A stretch of 64,000 nt of DNA. Origin: Calothrix sp. 336/3 (lineage in GTDB: Bacteria > Cyanobacteriota > Cyanobacteriia > Cyanobacteriales > Nostocaceae). The notes below the pieces were generated by a model. That model was not told the DNA's origin and searched no databases. It saw only the letters and a program-made list of their open reading frames with translations. A program made the position numbers and the translations under genes. The DNA lies in the NCBI RefSeq assembly GCF_000734895.2, contig NZ_CP011382.1:846700-910699 (forward strand), written 5' to 3'. This document shows positions 8,425 through 17,415 of this stretch, piece after piece (positions within the stretch are counted from its first letter, which is position 1; every line of letters begins with the position of its first letter).

Positions 8425-10296
8425 ATGCCAAAGCAATTACAGAAAAAAACTACTGAATCTCCAGCAAATCAAGCTCCTGAATCTACAAGCCATTTACAAA
8501 CTCGACCCTTCGCTGATTCAATCACACAAACAGCCTCTGGAGTAGTTAGTAATGTTGGGCACAACTTCGGTAATATTGGGGTGCAAGCTTCCAGTAAGGA
8601 AGTAATACAGGCAAAAGGAGGCAAGGATGATGAATCAGTCGCGTCAGGAAGCGCTCCGGAAGCAGTTGCACAAGTAGATTTAAACCAACTGGCAAAGGAT
8701 AACCCCCTGAGCTTTTTGAACAACCAATGTCAAGGTAAATGGGAAGAAGCTCGTCAATACTACCGTCAAGAAAAAATCACTAAGGAGACAATGCTATTCT
8801 TGGTTGATTTTCGAGGGCAAATGGTTGGAGATAAATCAAAATTAGTTCAGGAAGTTGTCGCTCAAACATCAGAGTATGTCAAAGCTAAAAATCAAAATTT
8901 AGAAAAGCAAAATGGCTTGGAAGCTGGTTCACTAGGAGAGCCAAAACCAGTTAAATTTAGCGCTCCAGGTAGTCAATCTCCGACTTCTGATATTGATTAC
9001 AATCTCAAGGGAGATGGCACAGAATTTGCAGTGAAAATATTTAACCAGCTATTTAAACAGCAATTTGGCTATGAAGCTGGAACTTTCTTTGATGTGAATG
9101 TTTATTCAAAAGATTTTCTTCCTGACGTATTTAGCCCCGGGAATGATGTTGGTGTCAAAAAAAGTACTGCTAAGAAAAATCAAGAATTAATTGATAATTT
9201 CAATGACCCAGAAAAACAAAAAAATCTCTCGCCACAGGAAAAGGAAAAAGCTGAAAAATTAAAAAGCCAACAAGGAACAGAGAAAGATCCAACCAAAGTT
9301 AGAGCTGGAAAAGGAGCGAAAGAATTTGAACTACAAAGTGGCTTTGATGCTATGGATGTCATTGGACAAGAGATTTATTCTCTCGTAAAAATGCAAATGT
9401 ATATGAGTATTGAAGAGTGGCAAGCCTATAGAATAAATGCCGTTGACGGATTAGGAGCAGAATCTCCCATCAAAAAAGAAATGGAAGAAAAATTTGACTA
9501 TGCTGAAATGAAATATCGGAAATATCTAGAAACTATTGTCAAAGGAATAGATAAGAGTATTCCTCAAGATGAATTAAAAAAACTGAGTATTGCTCAACTC
9601 AAACAGAAGCGAGAAGAAGCAGAACATAAAGAATTTGATAAAACCTTGGCTGCCCATAACCGAGCTTACGAAGAAAAATTACTAGAAATAGAAGAATTAC
9701 GTAATGAAATTAAAGTTATCAATGCTCAAATTTTGCAAAATCCCAAGAATGTTGAACAATTACAAGCACAAGCACAAATGCTGGCGCAAACTGTCAAAGC
9801 AATGATAAATGAATCATTAACCTATGCCAATGAAGCATATTTAACTGAAGGTGGTGTAGCTCACGTTGTGGGTACCAAACAAATTAAGGCAAATCTGACT
9901 TTTTCTGCCGATCAATATGTGCAAGCTTTTAATGAAAATATTGGTGATGCTTTTAAAGAACTGACTCGCCATGAAACTGATGGACATGGATATGCTGCGG
10001 TGAAAGCAGGTAAATATATTCATCGAGCAGCTAACGAAGCAAAACATTATGGACAACAGGCAAATGAGGATGTACAAAAGTTAGATCCCGATAGAAAAAT
10101 GAATAAGTTAGGGAAAGAATTAGAATCTGTGAAGAATGCAGGAAAAGCTAGTGAAGCTAATGACACTGGCTTGCAAATTGTGAAAAAAATCTTGAATGTT
10201 GATCAGCCGAAAACTGACGATGTAAAACAAGAATTACAAGGTTTTGCTAAACGAGTTACTCAGAGTTATAACCTCAAAAAGCACAACCAAGAATAG
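8425..10296 (+). CDS. Second candidate CIS cargo protein; possible nucleotidyltransferase-type toxin without DUF4157
   Basis: The protein has 623 residues. Residues 21-64 (TSHLQTRPFA, then HNFGNIGVQASS and IQAK) match the leader of the DUF4157 protein at 3380. The DUF4157 domain is absent. Residues 182-191 read GSQSPTSDID, and FFDVNVY follows at 222-228. This resembles the G-S...D-x-D plus third Asp (D189, D191, D223) of pol-beta-fold nucleotidyltransferases, though the gap between GS and DxD is shorter than usual. A highly charged region at about 245-300 and a coiled coil near 385-465 follow. A conserved-looking C-terminal block has EAYLTEGGVAHVVGTKQ (470-486) and GHGYAAVKAGKYIHRAA (520-536). 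No signal peptide is seen. The enzymatic call is inference; the leader similarity is direct. Confidence 0.7.
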   Translation: MPKQLQKKTTESPANQAPESTSHLQTRPFADSITQTASGVVSNVGHNFGNIGVQASSKEVIQAKGGKDDESVASGSAPEAVAQVDLNQLAKDNPLSFLNNQCQGKWEEARQYYRQEKITKETMLFLVDFRGQMVGDKSKLVQEVVAQTSEYVKAKNQNLEKQNGLEAGSLGEPKPVKFSAPGSQSPTSDIDYNLKGDGTEFAVKIFNQLFKQQFGYEAGTFFDVNVYSKDFLPDVFSPGNDVGVKKSTAKKNQELIDNFNDPEKQKNLSPQEKEKAEKLKSQQGTEKDPTKVRAGKGAKEFELQSGFDAMDVIGQEIYSLVKMQMYMSIEEWQAYRINAVDGLGAESPIKKEMEEKFDYAEMKYRKYLETIVKGIDKSIPQDELKKLSIAQLKQKREEAEHKEFDKTLAAHNRAYEEKLLEIEELRNEIKVINAQILQNPKNVEQLQAQAQMLAQTVKAMINESLTYANEAYLTEGGVAHVVGTKQIKANLTFSADQYVQAFNENIGDAFKELTRHETDGHGYAAVKAGKYIHRAANEAKHYGQQANEDVQKLDPDRKMNKLGKELESVKNAGKASEANDTGLQIVKKILNVDQPKTDDVKQELQGFAKRVTQSYNLKKHNQE

Positions 10297-10324
10297 CTAT
10301 GATATTTACTTAATACAATAAGTT

Positions 10325-10363
10325 AAAGAGAGAGTAAAAAGTTGATAGTTACCCTCTCTTTTT
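10325..10363. terminator. Rho-independent terminator between convergent genes
   Basis: A 12 bp stem with one mismatch (AAAGAGAGAGTA against TACCCTCTCTTT) and a 13-base loop is followed on the plus strand by further Ts. It lies 29 bp after the plus-strand cargo gene and 28 bp beyond the end of the minus-strand Nif11-like gene, so it can serve both directions. The T-run is better on the plus strand. Confidence 0.8.
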
Positions 10364-10390
10364 ATTCCGATAATTATAAATAGTAAAAAT

Positions 10391-10600
10391 CTAAATACCA
10401 GGAATTTCTGACAACTCACATTCATACTCTTCCACAACAAAACCTGTGGCTTTTTGATACTCCTCTAAGGAAAAGTTGTAGCCATATTCCTGTGCCATTT
10501 TCACAAAATCTTCCACAGTCGGTGCTGTATTTAACTCCTCGCGGAGATTGGGGTTAACTTGTACGCTGCGGAATAATCTAGTTACTTCTTGAACTGCCAT
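10391..10600 (-). CDS. Nif11-like protein at the end of the CIS ATPase block
   Basis: This 69-residue protein fits the Nif11 / Nif11-like leader family: LFRSVQVNPNLREELNTAPT, then VEDFVKMAQEYGYNFSLEEY, the hallmark helix-turn. The tail after residue 50 is short (TGFVVEEYECELSEIPGI) with one Cys and no clear double-Gly core boundary, so a ribosomally made peptide precursor is possible but not shown. GGAG lies 7 bases before the ATG. The gene starts 40 bp after the AAA+ ATPase in the same direction and is probably in its operon. Its role in the CIS is unknown. Confidence 0.78.
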   Translation of the reverse strand: MAVQEVTRLFRSVQVNPNLREELNTAPTVEDFVKMAQEYGYNFSLEEYQKATGFVVEEYECELSEIPGI

Positions 10601-10640
10601 AATTTACTCCTTGTTTGTAAATATTTTTTATGACATTTGT

Positions 10641-12608
10641 CTAGGAAGAAATCCACCCTTTCACCTCTACATCCGTCAGGGGACGTTCCATTTTCATGTA
10701 TTCGCTCTGGGCAGCTTGTAAAATATGTTCCATGCGAATGGGTTGCCCTGCTTGGGCGGCGATGAAGGCAGAATTCAGGGCAATGTTACGAATATTACCC
10801 CCTGCGACTTGCAACTTAGCGAGTTTATTGGGATCTAAACCCTCGGTGGGTGTATGGGAGGGGAACGATCGCCGCCAAATTTCTGCTCGTTGGGTGACAT
10901 CGGGGAAGGGAAACTGGATGATAAACCGGATACGTCTGAGAAAGGCTTGATCGATGGAGTTTTTCAGGTTGGTGGTGAGAATCGATAGCCCTGGATAGGC
11001 TTCCATCCGTTGTAGTAGGTAGGCAACTTCCATATTGGCATAGCGATCGCGGGAGTCTTTGACTTCGGAACGCTTCCCAAAAATGGCATCTGCCTCATCA
11101 AATAGGAGAATCACTCCACCAGCTTCTGCCGCATCAAATACTCGTGCCAGATTTTTCTCAGTTTCCCCAATATATTTACTGACAATAGCACTTAAGTCAA
11201 TGCGGTATAAATCTAATCGCATTTCCCGCGCCAGTACCTCGGCTGCCATGGTTTTTCCTGTACCACTTGCCCCAGCGAACAAAGCACTAATACCTAGTCC
11301 TCGTTGGCTTTTGCCCCCAAAACCCCAAGTTTGGTACACCTTAGTACGTTGTTGCAATTGGGCGGCGGCATCCCGTAAGACGTTTTTTTCCCGTTCTGGT
11401 AATACCAAGTCATCCCAATCAGCCGTTGAATCCATACGTTGGGCTAGCTCATCTAAGCGGGGGCGCGCTTGGGTGCGGCAAATTTCCCAAAGGTGGAAGG
11501 AAGAACTGTCAGATTGTAGCTTGGCTTGGGCTTTGAGGCTGGCGGCGCGGATGGCAACGGGGGTGAGGTTAAAGTGGGAAACTAGTAATTCTACCTGTTC
11601 TTCTTGGTGAGAAATACTGCAACCAATATCATTTAAGGCTTGATGCCATAGCAGACGCTGTTCCTCTGAGGTGGGACTATGGACATCAAAGGCAATCAGA
11701 GAACGATGTTTTTGCGGGTAGCGTTCACTACTGATGATAATTACAGGAGCATTCACACTGTCAAGAAATTGGGCGATCGCCATCTGTTGTTTAGCATCTA
11801 AGCTTCCTGGGTTGTCGCACTCCAAAACTAATCCCACACGATTGAGAGCAAATTCCCTCTCCCAGAGACATTTCACCAAGTTTAAATTGGCTGTATCACT
11901 GGGTAGGGATTCCACCGTCATTCTGTAGGGTGTGAAGTTAAGTTTCTGGTAACAAGCAGTGGCGATCGCCCTTTCTTCGCTACCATAATGACCACACAGC
12001 TGGAGAATTGGCAATAATTCCTCCTGCTCAGATGTGAAACTCCAGGTTTTCACCAATTCCTCAACGATTTGGCGATGGGATGGTACAAGTTCCCTAGTTT
12101 TCATGGGTGTGGCAATCGCAGCTAATCTGGGATCTAAATGAGCTACACCAGCCAGGTAATGCAAAATCGATTCATCAATTCGCAAAATACTACTAGTTAG
12201 GGCATTTCCCTCACCAATTTCGAGTAAATGCCAACGTCTTAAAGCTCCCTGGGGGGCGATCGCTCCCCACTCTGGTTGTGGTAACACAGCCAATGCCAAG
12301 CTAAAAGTTGGATAGTTTTGTTGGGGATTACCTGTGATTTCCGTATACAGGGAAGCAAAACGAGAATCTAATTCCACACCCGCACATAGGAGCAAAATAT
12401 CTCGCTCAAAATCCGAGAGTCGCAAATTTTCACACAAACAGTCTAGGGATGGGGGTAAGGAGTCAAAAACAGCGAAATTTCTCTGACTTTCTCCCCCGAC
12501 ACTTCCCTCCCTACCGGTGTGCGACTCCAGCAAGGAATATAAACGCTGTAATTCCCCCACCAAATATTGTTGGTTTGCCCATTGCCACTCACTACTGGGT
12601 GTAATCAC
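10641..12608 (-). CDS. AAA+ ATPase of the contractile injection system (Afp15/Pvc15 type)
   Basis: This 655-residue protein has an N-terminal helical domain (about 1-400) and one AAA+ module. Walker A is GASGTGKT (446-453), Walker B is ILLFDEAD (500-507), sensor 1 is LTTN (544-547) and the arginine finger pair is near 558-559 (LRRIRF). All catalytic residues look intact. Every eCIS carries this ATPase; it is thought to aid particle assembly. The start is a GTG overlapping the stop of the preceding 75-residue gene as GTGA, which indicates translational coupling. The Nif11-like gene follows. Confidence 0.93.
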   Translation of the reverse strand: MITPSSEWQWANQQYLVGELQRLYSLLESHTGREGSVGGESQRNFAVFDSLPPSLDCLCENLRLSDFERDILLLCAGVELDSRFASLYTEITGNPQQNYPTFSLALAVLPQPEWGAIAPQGALRRWHLLEIGEGNALTSSILRIDESILHYLAGVAHLDPRLAAIATPMKTRELVPSHRQIVEELVKTWSFTSEQEELLPILQLCGHYGSEERAIATACYQKLNFTPYRMTVESLPSDTANLNLVKCLWEREFALNRVGLVLECDNPGSLDAKQQMAIAQFLDSVNAPVIIISSERYPQKHRSLIAFDVHSPTSEEQRLLWHQALNDIGCSISHQEEQVELLVSHFNLTPVAIRAASLKAQAKLQSDSSSFHLWEICRTQARPRLDELAQRMDSTADWDDLVLPEREKNVLRDAAAQLQQRTKVYQTWGFGGKSQRGLGISALFAGASGTGKTMAAEVLAREMRLDLYRIDLSAIVSKYIGETEKNLARVFDAAEAGGVILLFDEADAIFGKRSEVKDSRDRYANMEVAYLLQRMEAYPGLSILTTNLKNSIDQAFLRRIRFIIQFPFPDVTQRAEIWRRSFPSHTPTEGLDPNKLAKLQVAGGNIRNIALNSAFIAAQAGQPIRMEHILQAAQSEYMKMERPLTDVEVKGWISS

Positions 12609-12832
12609 TTCTCTGACTCAGCAATTAAATCCTGTAAATAACTTTGTGCTTCCTGGGGTGAGAGTAACATCACCTCACCTTGACGTAAAATTTCATACCT
12701 GCCACCATGAAAACCATGACCAGCAATTAGTCCCATCGCAACTGCACGATTCCCTAATTCTGTCAAGAGATTGGTGCTAATCATTTCGCCCTGTTCTGCA
12801 ATTTGTTGTCTTAGCATTTCTTCAGCATCCAT
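12605..12832 (-). CDS. Small protein coupled to the CIS ATPase, unknown function
   Basis: This 75-residue protein begins MDAEEMLRQQIAEQGEMIST. A helical N-terminus is followed by a Gly-rich middle (AVAMGLIAGHGFHGGRYEIL) and a helical acidic end. No known family was recognised. It lies between the DUF4255 gene (17 bp gap) and the ATPase (4 bp overlap), so all three are surely one operon. The tight coupling suggests a partner or regulator of the ATPase. Confidence 0.75.
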   Translation of the reverse strand: MDAEEMLRQQIAEQGEMISTNLLTELGNRAVAMGLIAGHGFHGGRYEILRQGEVMLLSPQEAQSYLQDLIAESEK

Positions 12833-12849
12833 AGTTGTGTGTTAAGGGG

Positions 12850-14121
12850 TCAATCGATACTCACCCTGGGCGAATGGAACCAGCCATAGGTGGGGCTAAC
12901 TGTATCGTTATCCATCGTCAGCAGACTTTCTGCACCATCGATTTGTAAGCGCAGCAGGTATTCCGTGGGTTTGACTGCGGTGAGGGTGAAGTCAATGGTA
13001 TCAACGTCAGAGTTGCGGGGGTTCGCTTCAAATTGATACCCCACTGTTTCCGTAGTAGACCATTCATTCATTATCAAGATGGCACGTTGTTTTTTGCCAA
13101 CTACTACATCCACCTGCACTGATAGGGTGAGCGATCGCACTTCTTCCCCCAATCCCTGCAACTCAGTCACAGTAAATGTTTTGATGGTAGGACGCAGCAC
13201 AAAGGGAGCAACATTCGATTCCACTGGGCGTTGCCCACGGTTTACTGTTGCGTCACCGATGGGAATACGATGTACTACCTGTAAACCTTGGACACCTGCG
13301 CGCAAAAAATCAATCGGGAGGTGAGCGAGGGAAAGGGAAATTAAGTTATCCGTGACTTGGGAGGGAGAAAGCTCAAATCCAGCAATTTTCACGAGAGTCT
13401 CATGACTAGCCAGATGTTGTCCGCGAATCGATAAACTACTATCAGCCAAAATTGGCTCTAGTTTACCGAGACTAGAAACCACTTGCTCGACTGTCGGACG
13501 TTGAGGGAAGGGAACCGCACCACCAATTTGCCGATTGGCTACTGGGAGCGATCGCCGCAATGATTCTTCCCCATCAATCATCATGACTGTAACTTTATAT
13601 ACTAAAGATAACAGGTATGGGGCTTGGAAAAATACTGACCAAACTTTAGATAGATTATCCAAGCTCATATCCACAGGGACTATCGCCAGATGCTGTATCT
13701 GCTGTGCCAAATTAGAATCTGCCAAAAATCGATAGGTTGGATCGCGGATAGCTTCCTCAATTAACTCCGGTGTAATTGTCGAGCGATCGTTAAAGGTGCG
13801 TGTCACACTCCCCAGTAATCTTTGGGGTTCTAGCTCCGTATCATTGCCGTAAAAACTGATAATGTAATACAAGTCTAAAGCTGTTTGTCGCTTGATAGGT
13901 GTGCCCTTGGAACGGAAATTAGACGTATCCGCATTATTCAGAGCCGGATTTCGCGCTACCTGGTACATATATAAATTTATACCCGTTTCCGGTGTTCCGT
14001 TACCAATATTTCGTGGTTGCACCGTTGTGACACGAACACCATCAATGTCAGATTGAACAGCAGCTTGCAAGATTCTCTGTAAAATTGCTGTCACCGTAGC
14101 AACAGCTAAATAATTACTCAC
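12850..14121 (-). CDS. DUF4255 protein, CIS tail terminator/cap (Afp16/Pvc16 type)
   Basis: This 423-residue protein carries the DUF4255 domain in residues about 1-190. It begins with a helix LAVATVTAILQRILQAAVQS, then VQPRNIGNGTPETGINLYMY and QTALDLYYIISFYGNDTELEPQRLLG. The C-terminal half is beta-rich (about 210-420), resembling an Ig-like extension found in some homologues. Afp16-type proteins cap the tube and sheath and end their elongation. The gene is first in the ATPase operon. Assignment of the N-terminal domain is firm; the function is carried over from homologues. Confidence 0.9.
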   Translation of the reverse strand: MSNYLAVATVTAILQRILQAAVQSDIDGVRVTTVQPRNIGNGTPETGINLYMYQVARNPALNNADTSNFRSKGTPIKRQTALDLYYIISFYGNDTELEPQRLLGSVTRTFNDRSTITPELIEEAIRDPTYRFLADSNLAQQIQHLAIVPVDMSLDNLSKVWSVFFQAPYLLSLVYKVTVMMIDGEESLRRSLPVANRQIGGAVPFPQRPTVEQVVSSLGKLEPILADSSLSIRGQHLASHETLVKIAGFELSPSQVTDNLISLSLAHLPIDFLRAGVQGLQVVHRIPIGDATVNRGQRPVESNVAPFVLRPTIKTFTVTELQGLGEEVRSLTLSVQVDVVVGKKQRAILIMNEWSTTETVGYQFEANPRNSDVDTIDFTLTAVKPTEYLLRLQIDGAESLLTMDNDTVSPTYGWFHSPRVSID

Positions 14122-15058
14122 GTACAGTTATTTTACTTAGATAAAAAGCTTTATATGTGTTCATTGTTGACAAATGCAAAATCAGCATTTATTGCCATTC
14201 CACTGTAACTAAGCAATTGATGATTGTCTATGGCTACCCTACCATTTTTACAACTCGGTAAAAACTTTATATTTGCCTGACTTGCACCTAGGTAAGTAGC
14301 CTCAAAGTTCTGTTTTTCCGGGCAATTACCTCAGTTAAAACCTGTAAATTCCGATTCATCACAACCATTAATTCAGTAATTTGCCAGGTATTAGAAAAAA
14401 TTATGTAGCAAAATCTCGTAAATAACTGGCGGTTTAAAAAAAACTGTGCCATTTTGTACTAGGTATCACATAGATCAGGTCACAAAATTCAAACACCTAA
14501 GTAGTGATGGGAAAGCTTTACGAAGAGAAAATCATCACCTATGTGCTGACTATTTCAAGTAATTGATGGAAAACACTATTTACAGTTAATTGACTAAATA
14601 TTTACCCATAGCCGAGATGCGTTCTGTATTTTTACAGATGCAGATATCTGCATTCTTGGCAAATCTAATCAGTAAATATTGACCTTATCTACCTCCCAAA
14701 TCAAGCCAGAGTAAGTATTAAATACAAGCCAAACCCTTGTCAGAGTCCTAATTAGAATATTTTTCCTGTCTGTATCTGTTGATTTTGATTGCAGCATCAC
14801 CCCAGACAGCTCCCACTGGAGCGATCGCCGCAGGCGGCTCCTACTGAAGCATCGCCCATCAAAGTCTCTATGTCACCGACTCCAAAATATTCATGCACAA
14901 GGTTGACAGTCTTGACTTCTCTCACATTGGCTTTATTCGGCGAAATCAACTATTTCAGCTAATCAACAAATATAGCCATTCCCCTTGGCTATAGAAGAGT
15001 TTTGATGCACTCATAACTCAGTGCATAGCACATCTCAATTCATGAAGGATGGTTACTA
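14122..15058. other. Long divergent intergenic region upstream of the sheath gene
   Basis: This 937 bp region separates the DUF4255 gene (minus) from the sheath gene (plus). It has no credible open frame. It contains one HIP1 site (about 14821) in a GC-richer patch and, near its right end, two hairpins listed separately. A long 5' leader for the sheath transcript is likely. No specific operator was recognised. Confidence 0.55.
14971..15026 (+). promoter_or_regulatory. Two consecutive hairpins in the sheath-gene leader
   Basis: The first hairpin pairs TATAGCCA (14971-14978) with TGGCTATA (14986-14993) over a 7-base loop. The second pairs ATGCACT (15005-15011) with AGTGCAT (15020-15026) over an 8-base loop. 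An AAGGA ribosome site follows at 15045-15049 before the ATG at 15059. Neither hairpin has a T-run, so a role in mRNA stability or translation is more likely than termination. Confidence 0.5.
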
Positions 15059-16771
15059 ATGGCGTTAGATTACTTTGCTCCTGGGGTCTACGTTGAGGAA
15101 GTTGACCGTGGTAGTCGCCCCATCGAAGGCGTTAGCATGAGCGTTGCAGGTTTTGTCGGATTTTCCGAAGATGTCCGAGGTGACGCTGAACTCTTCAAAC
15201 CTATGATGGTTACCAACTGGAGCCAATATCTCGAATATTTTGGCAAACCAGGTTCTGACGGTTTTACCGATTTCGACGCTTACCTACCCTTCGCTGTTAA
15301 AGGTTGGTTTGATAATGGTGGTGGTCGTTGTTGGGTTGTCAGCATTGGCACCAAACTACCTGGTTCTCCCACACCTGCACCAGAAGAATTTGGCACCAAG
15401 TTACTCACCTCTGGTGGCAAACCTTCCTTAATGTTCAATCTCCAGTTGCCAGAAGCAGAAGGCAACTTACCTGCCCTACCATCTGCTGGTGGACGCTTGA
15501 TTGTCTCCATCATCGACAGTGAACCCAAACCCCTAGCTGAAGACGCACCAGAAGGTACAGAACCACCCATCAACACTGGTGAATACTTCTCGGTGGTTGT
15601 TCGTAACGGCGACCAAATTCTGGAACGCTACGACCACCTGACTATGAATCCCCAGGTGGAAACCGCAGTCGCTGACTACGCAGTTACAGCCCTAGAAACT
15701 TCCGAATTCATCAGCATTGCCAATATTTCCCAAACTGGACAAGCTCTATCCCGTCGTCCTTCTAACGGTTCCTACGAAATTGCTCCCCCTCCCTATGTTG
15801 CTCGTCAAGAACATATGGCACGGGATATGCAAGGTGCACGTACCGACAAAACCGGACTACAAGGTATCTTTGAAGTTGATGATGTCGCGATGGTCGCTTG
15901 CCCTGACCTGATGCGGGTTTACCAAGATGGCTTGATGGATTTGGATCAAGTTCACGGCATCATGGAAGCAATGCTGAGTATGTGTGAAAACTCCTTCCCT
16001 GGTCCTGCTTTCCGTATGGCTGTATTGGATGCACCCCCCGTCAAACCGGGCAAGAATGATAATAAGGCAGTCACCCCCGACCAACAAAAACCCCAGGATG
16101 TATATACCTGGTTGAAAGAATTTAATCGCCGCTCCATGTATGGTGCGTTGTACTACCCCTGGATTAAAGTTGCTAACCCTCGTAACGGTGGCAAACCAAT
16201 CCTCGTTCCTCCCAGTGGTCACATGATGGGTCTGTGGTGCCGCACTGACCAGTCTCGCGGTATCTTCAAGGCTCCTGCTAACGACACTCCACGGGGTGTA
16301 CTAGGTTTGGCATATGAAACTAATATGCGAGAACAGGAATTACTTAACCCTGTTGGTATCAACTGTATTCGTAACTTTGCTAGTTACAACCGGGGCTATA
16401 AAGTATGGGGCGCTCGTACCCTAGTAGAACCCGATAATATTCAATGGCGCTATATCAGTGTTCGCCGCTTGATTAGCTACATCGAAAAATCCATTGAAAT
16501 TGGTACTCAGTGGGTGGTATTCGAGCCAAACGACATGGATTTATGGGAACGGGTAAAACGTACCGTCAGCAACTTCCTAGAGCAACTATGGCGTGAAGGT
16601 GCATTATTTGGTGGTTCTGCTGCCGATGCTTTCTATGTCAAGTGCGATGGTGAACTCAACACCAATGAAACCATGATGATGGGTCGTCTGTACGTAGAAG
16701 TTGGTGTATGTCCAGTTCGTCCGGCAGAATTTGTCATCTTCCGGATTAGCCAATGGGCACCCGGTCAATAA
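15059..16771 (+). CDS. Contractile sheath protein (Afp2-4/Pvc2-4 type)
   Basis: This 570-residue protein builds the contractile outer sheath. The N-terminal ALDYFAPGVYVEEVDRGSRP and SVAGFVGFSED are characteristic of tail sheath proteins; the C-terminus (LEQLWREGALFGGSAADAFY, then an NTNETMMMGRLYVEVGVCPV segment) is the donor-arm region. Other eCIS often have two to four sheath paralogues; here there is only one. AAGGA lies 9 bases before the ATG. It heads the plus-strand structural operon and is followed after 85 bp by the first tube gene. Its codon usage looks more C-rich than that of the neighbours, as expected for high expression. Confidence 0.96.
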   Translation: MALDYFAPGVYVEEVDRGSRPIEGVSMSVAGFVGFSEDVRGDAELFKPMMVTNWSQYLEYFGKPGSDGFTDFDAYLPFAVKGWFDNGGGRCWVVSIGTKLPGSPTPAPEEFGTKLLTSGGKPSLMFNLQLPEAEGNLPALPSAGGRLIVSIIDSEPKPLAEDAPEGTEPPINTGEYFSVVVRNGDQILERYDHLTMNPQVETAVADYAVTALETSEFISIANISQTGQALSRRPSNGSYEIAPPPYVARQEHMARDMQGARTDKTGLQGIFEVDDVAMVACPDLMRVYQDGLMDLDQVHGIMEAMLSMCENSFPGPAFRMAVLDAPPVKPGKNDNKAVTPDQQKPQDVYTWLKEFNRRSMYGALYYPWIKVANPRNGGKPILVPPSGHMMGLWCRTDQSRGIFKAPANDTPRGVLGLAYETNMREQELLNPVGINCIRNFASYNRGYKVWGARTLVEPDNIQWRYISVRRLISYIEKSIEIGTQWVVFEPNDMDLWERVKRTVSNFLEQLWREGALFGGSAADAFYVKCDGELNTNETMMMGRLYVEVGVCPVRPAEFVIFRISQWAPGQ

Positions 16772-16783
16772 TTAATTGCCAAT

Positions 16784-16813
16784 TCAAAGTCAAGGGTTAA
16801 CTCTTGATTTTGA
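16784..16813 (+). promoter_or_regulatory. Hairpin between sheath and first tube gene
   Basis: An 11 bp stem (TCAAAGTCAAG with CTTGATTTTGA, one G-T pair) closes an 8-base loop directly after the sheath gene. No T-run follows, so this looks like an mRNA-processing or 3'-stabilising element that could set sheath and tube levels apart. Confidence 0.5.
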
Positions 16814-16856
16814 ACTCCCCCATTTTGGTTTTTCAAAGATTTGGAGAAAGTGAAAA

Positions 16857-17330
16857 ATGCCCGAATTAAAACCCATACCTACTAGTAGATTCTATATTGA
16901 ATTTGATGGTCTGACTGATAAACTAGTCAAAAGTGCTGCGGAATTTAGCTTTGATGGACAGACTACTGGTCACGAAAAACCACTAGCTTCTACCAAGGAC
17001 GGAAAAACTCTCTGGCAAACGACATCCGGTGGTTTTAAGCAAAACCCTAATTTCACCATTGAGGTATATCTCAGTGAAGGCGATATGGATTTTTATAACT
17101 GGATGGTAGCTACCATGCCTAAAAGTGAGGGTGGTAAGGGTGAATGGGCAAAGAATCGCAAAAGTGGTGCCCTAGTTGCCTATGACAGTGATGATCAAGA
17201 AACTATGCGCTGGAAAATTACCAACGGTTGGATTAAGTCCTACAAGGTTTCAGAATTTGCTTCTGATAGCAATCAATTAGCTGTAGAAACTGTGGAAATT
17301 GTTTGCGAACAAATTGACCGTACAACTTAA
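16857..17330 (+). CDS. CIS inner tube protein 1 (tail tube fold)
   Basis: This 157-residue protein belongs to the T4 gp19-like tail tube family. Visible family features are TSRFYIEFDGLTDKLVKSAA at residues 9-28, the DFYNWMVATMP helix in the middle, and the C-terminal ALVAYDSDDQETMRWKITNG followed by WIKSYKVSEFASDSNQLAVE. Tube hexamers form the channel driven out on contraction and carry cargo in their lumen. It is one of four tube-fold genes here and differs in being more charged. Which is the main tube subunit and which are initiators cannot be told from sequence alone. Confidence 0.92.
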   Translation: MPELKPIPTSRFYIEFDGLTDKLVKSAAEFSFDGQTTGHEKPLASTKDGKTLWQTTSGGFKQNPNFTIEVYLSEGDMDFYNWMVATMPKSEGGKGEWAKNRKSGALVAYDSDDQETMRWKITNGWIKSYKVSEFASDSNQLAVETVEIVCEQIDRTT

Positions 17331-17415
17331 TAATTTATTTATTCTGGTTAGTAGGTGGTAATAATTTTACTATCTATATAGGAATCAAGCTCACAAAAAA
17401 TCAAGGAATTTTCCC

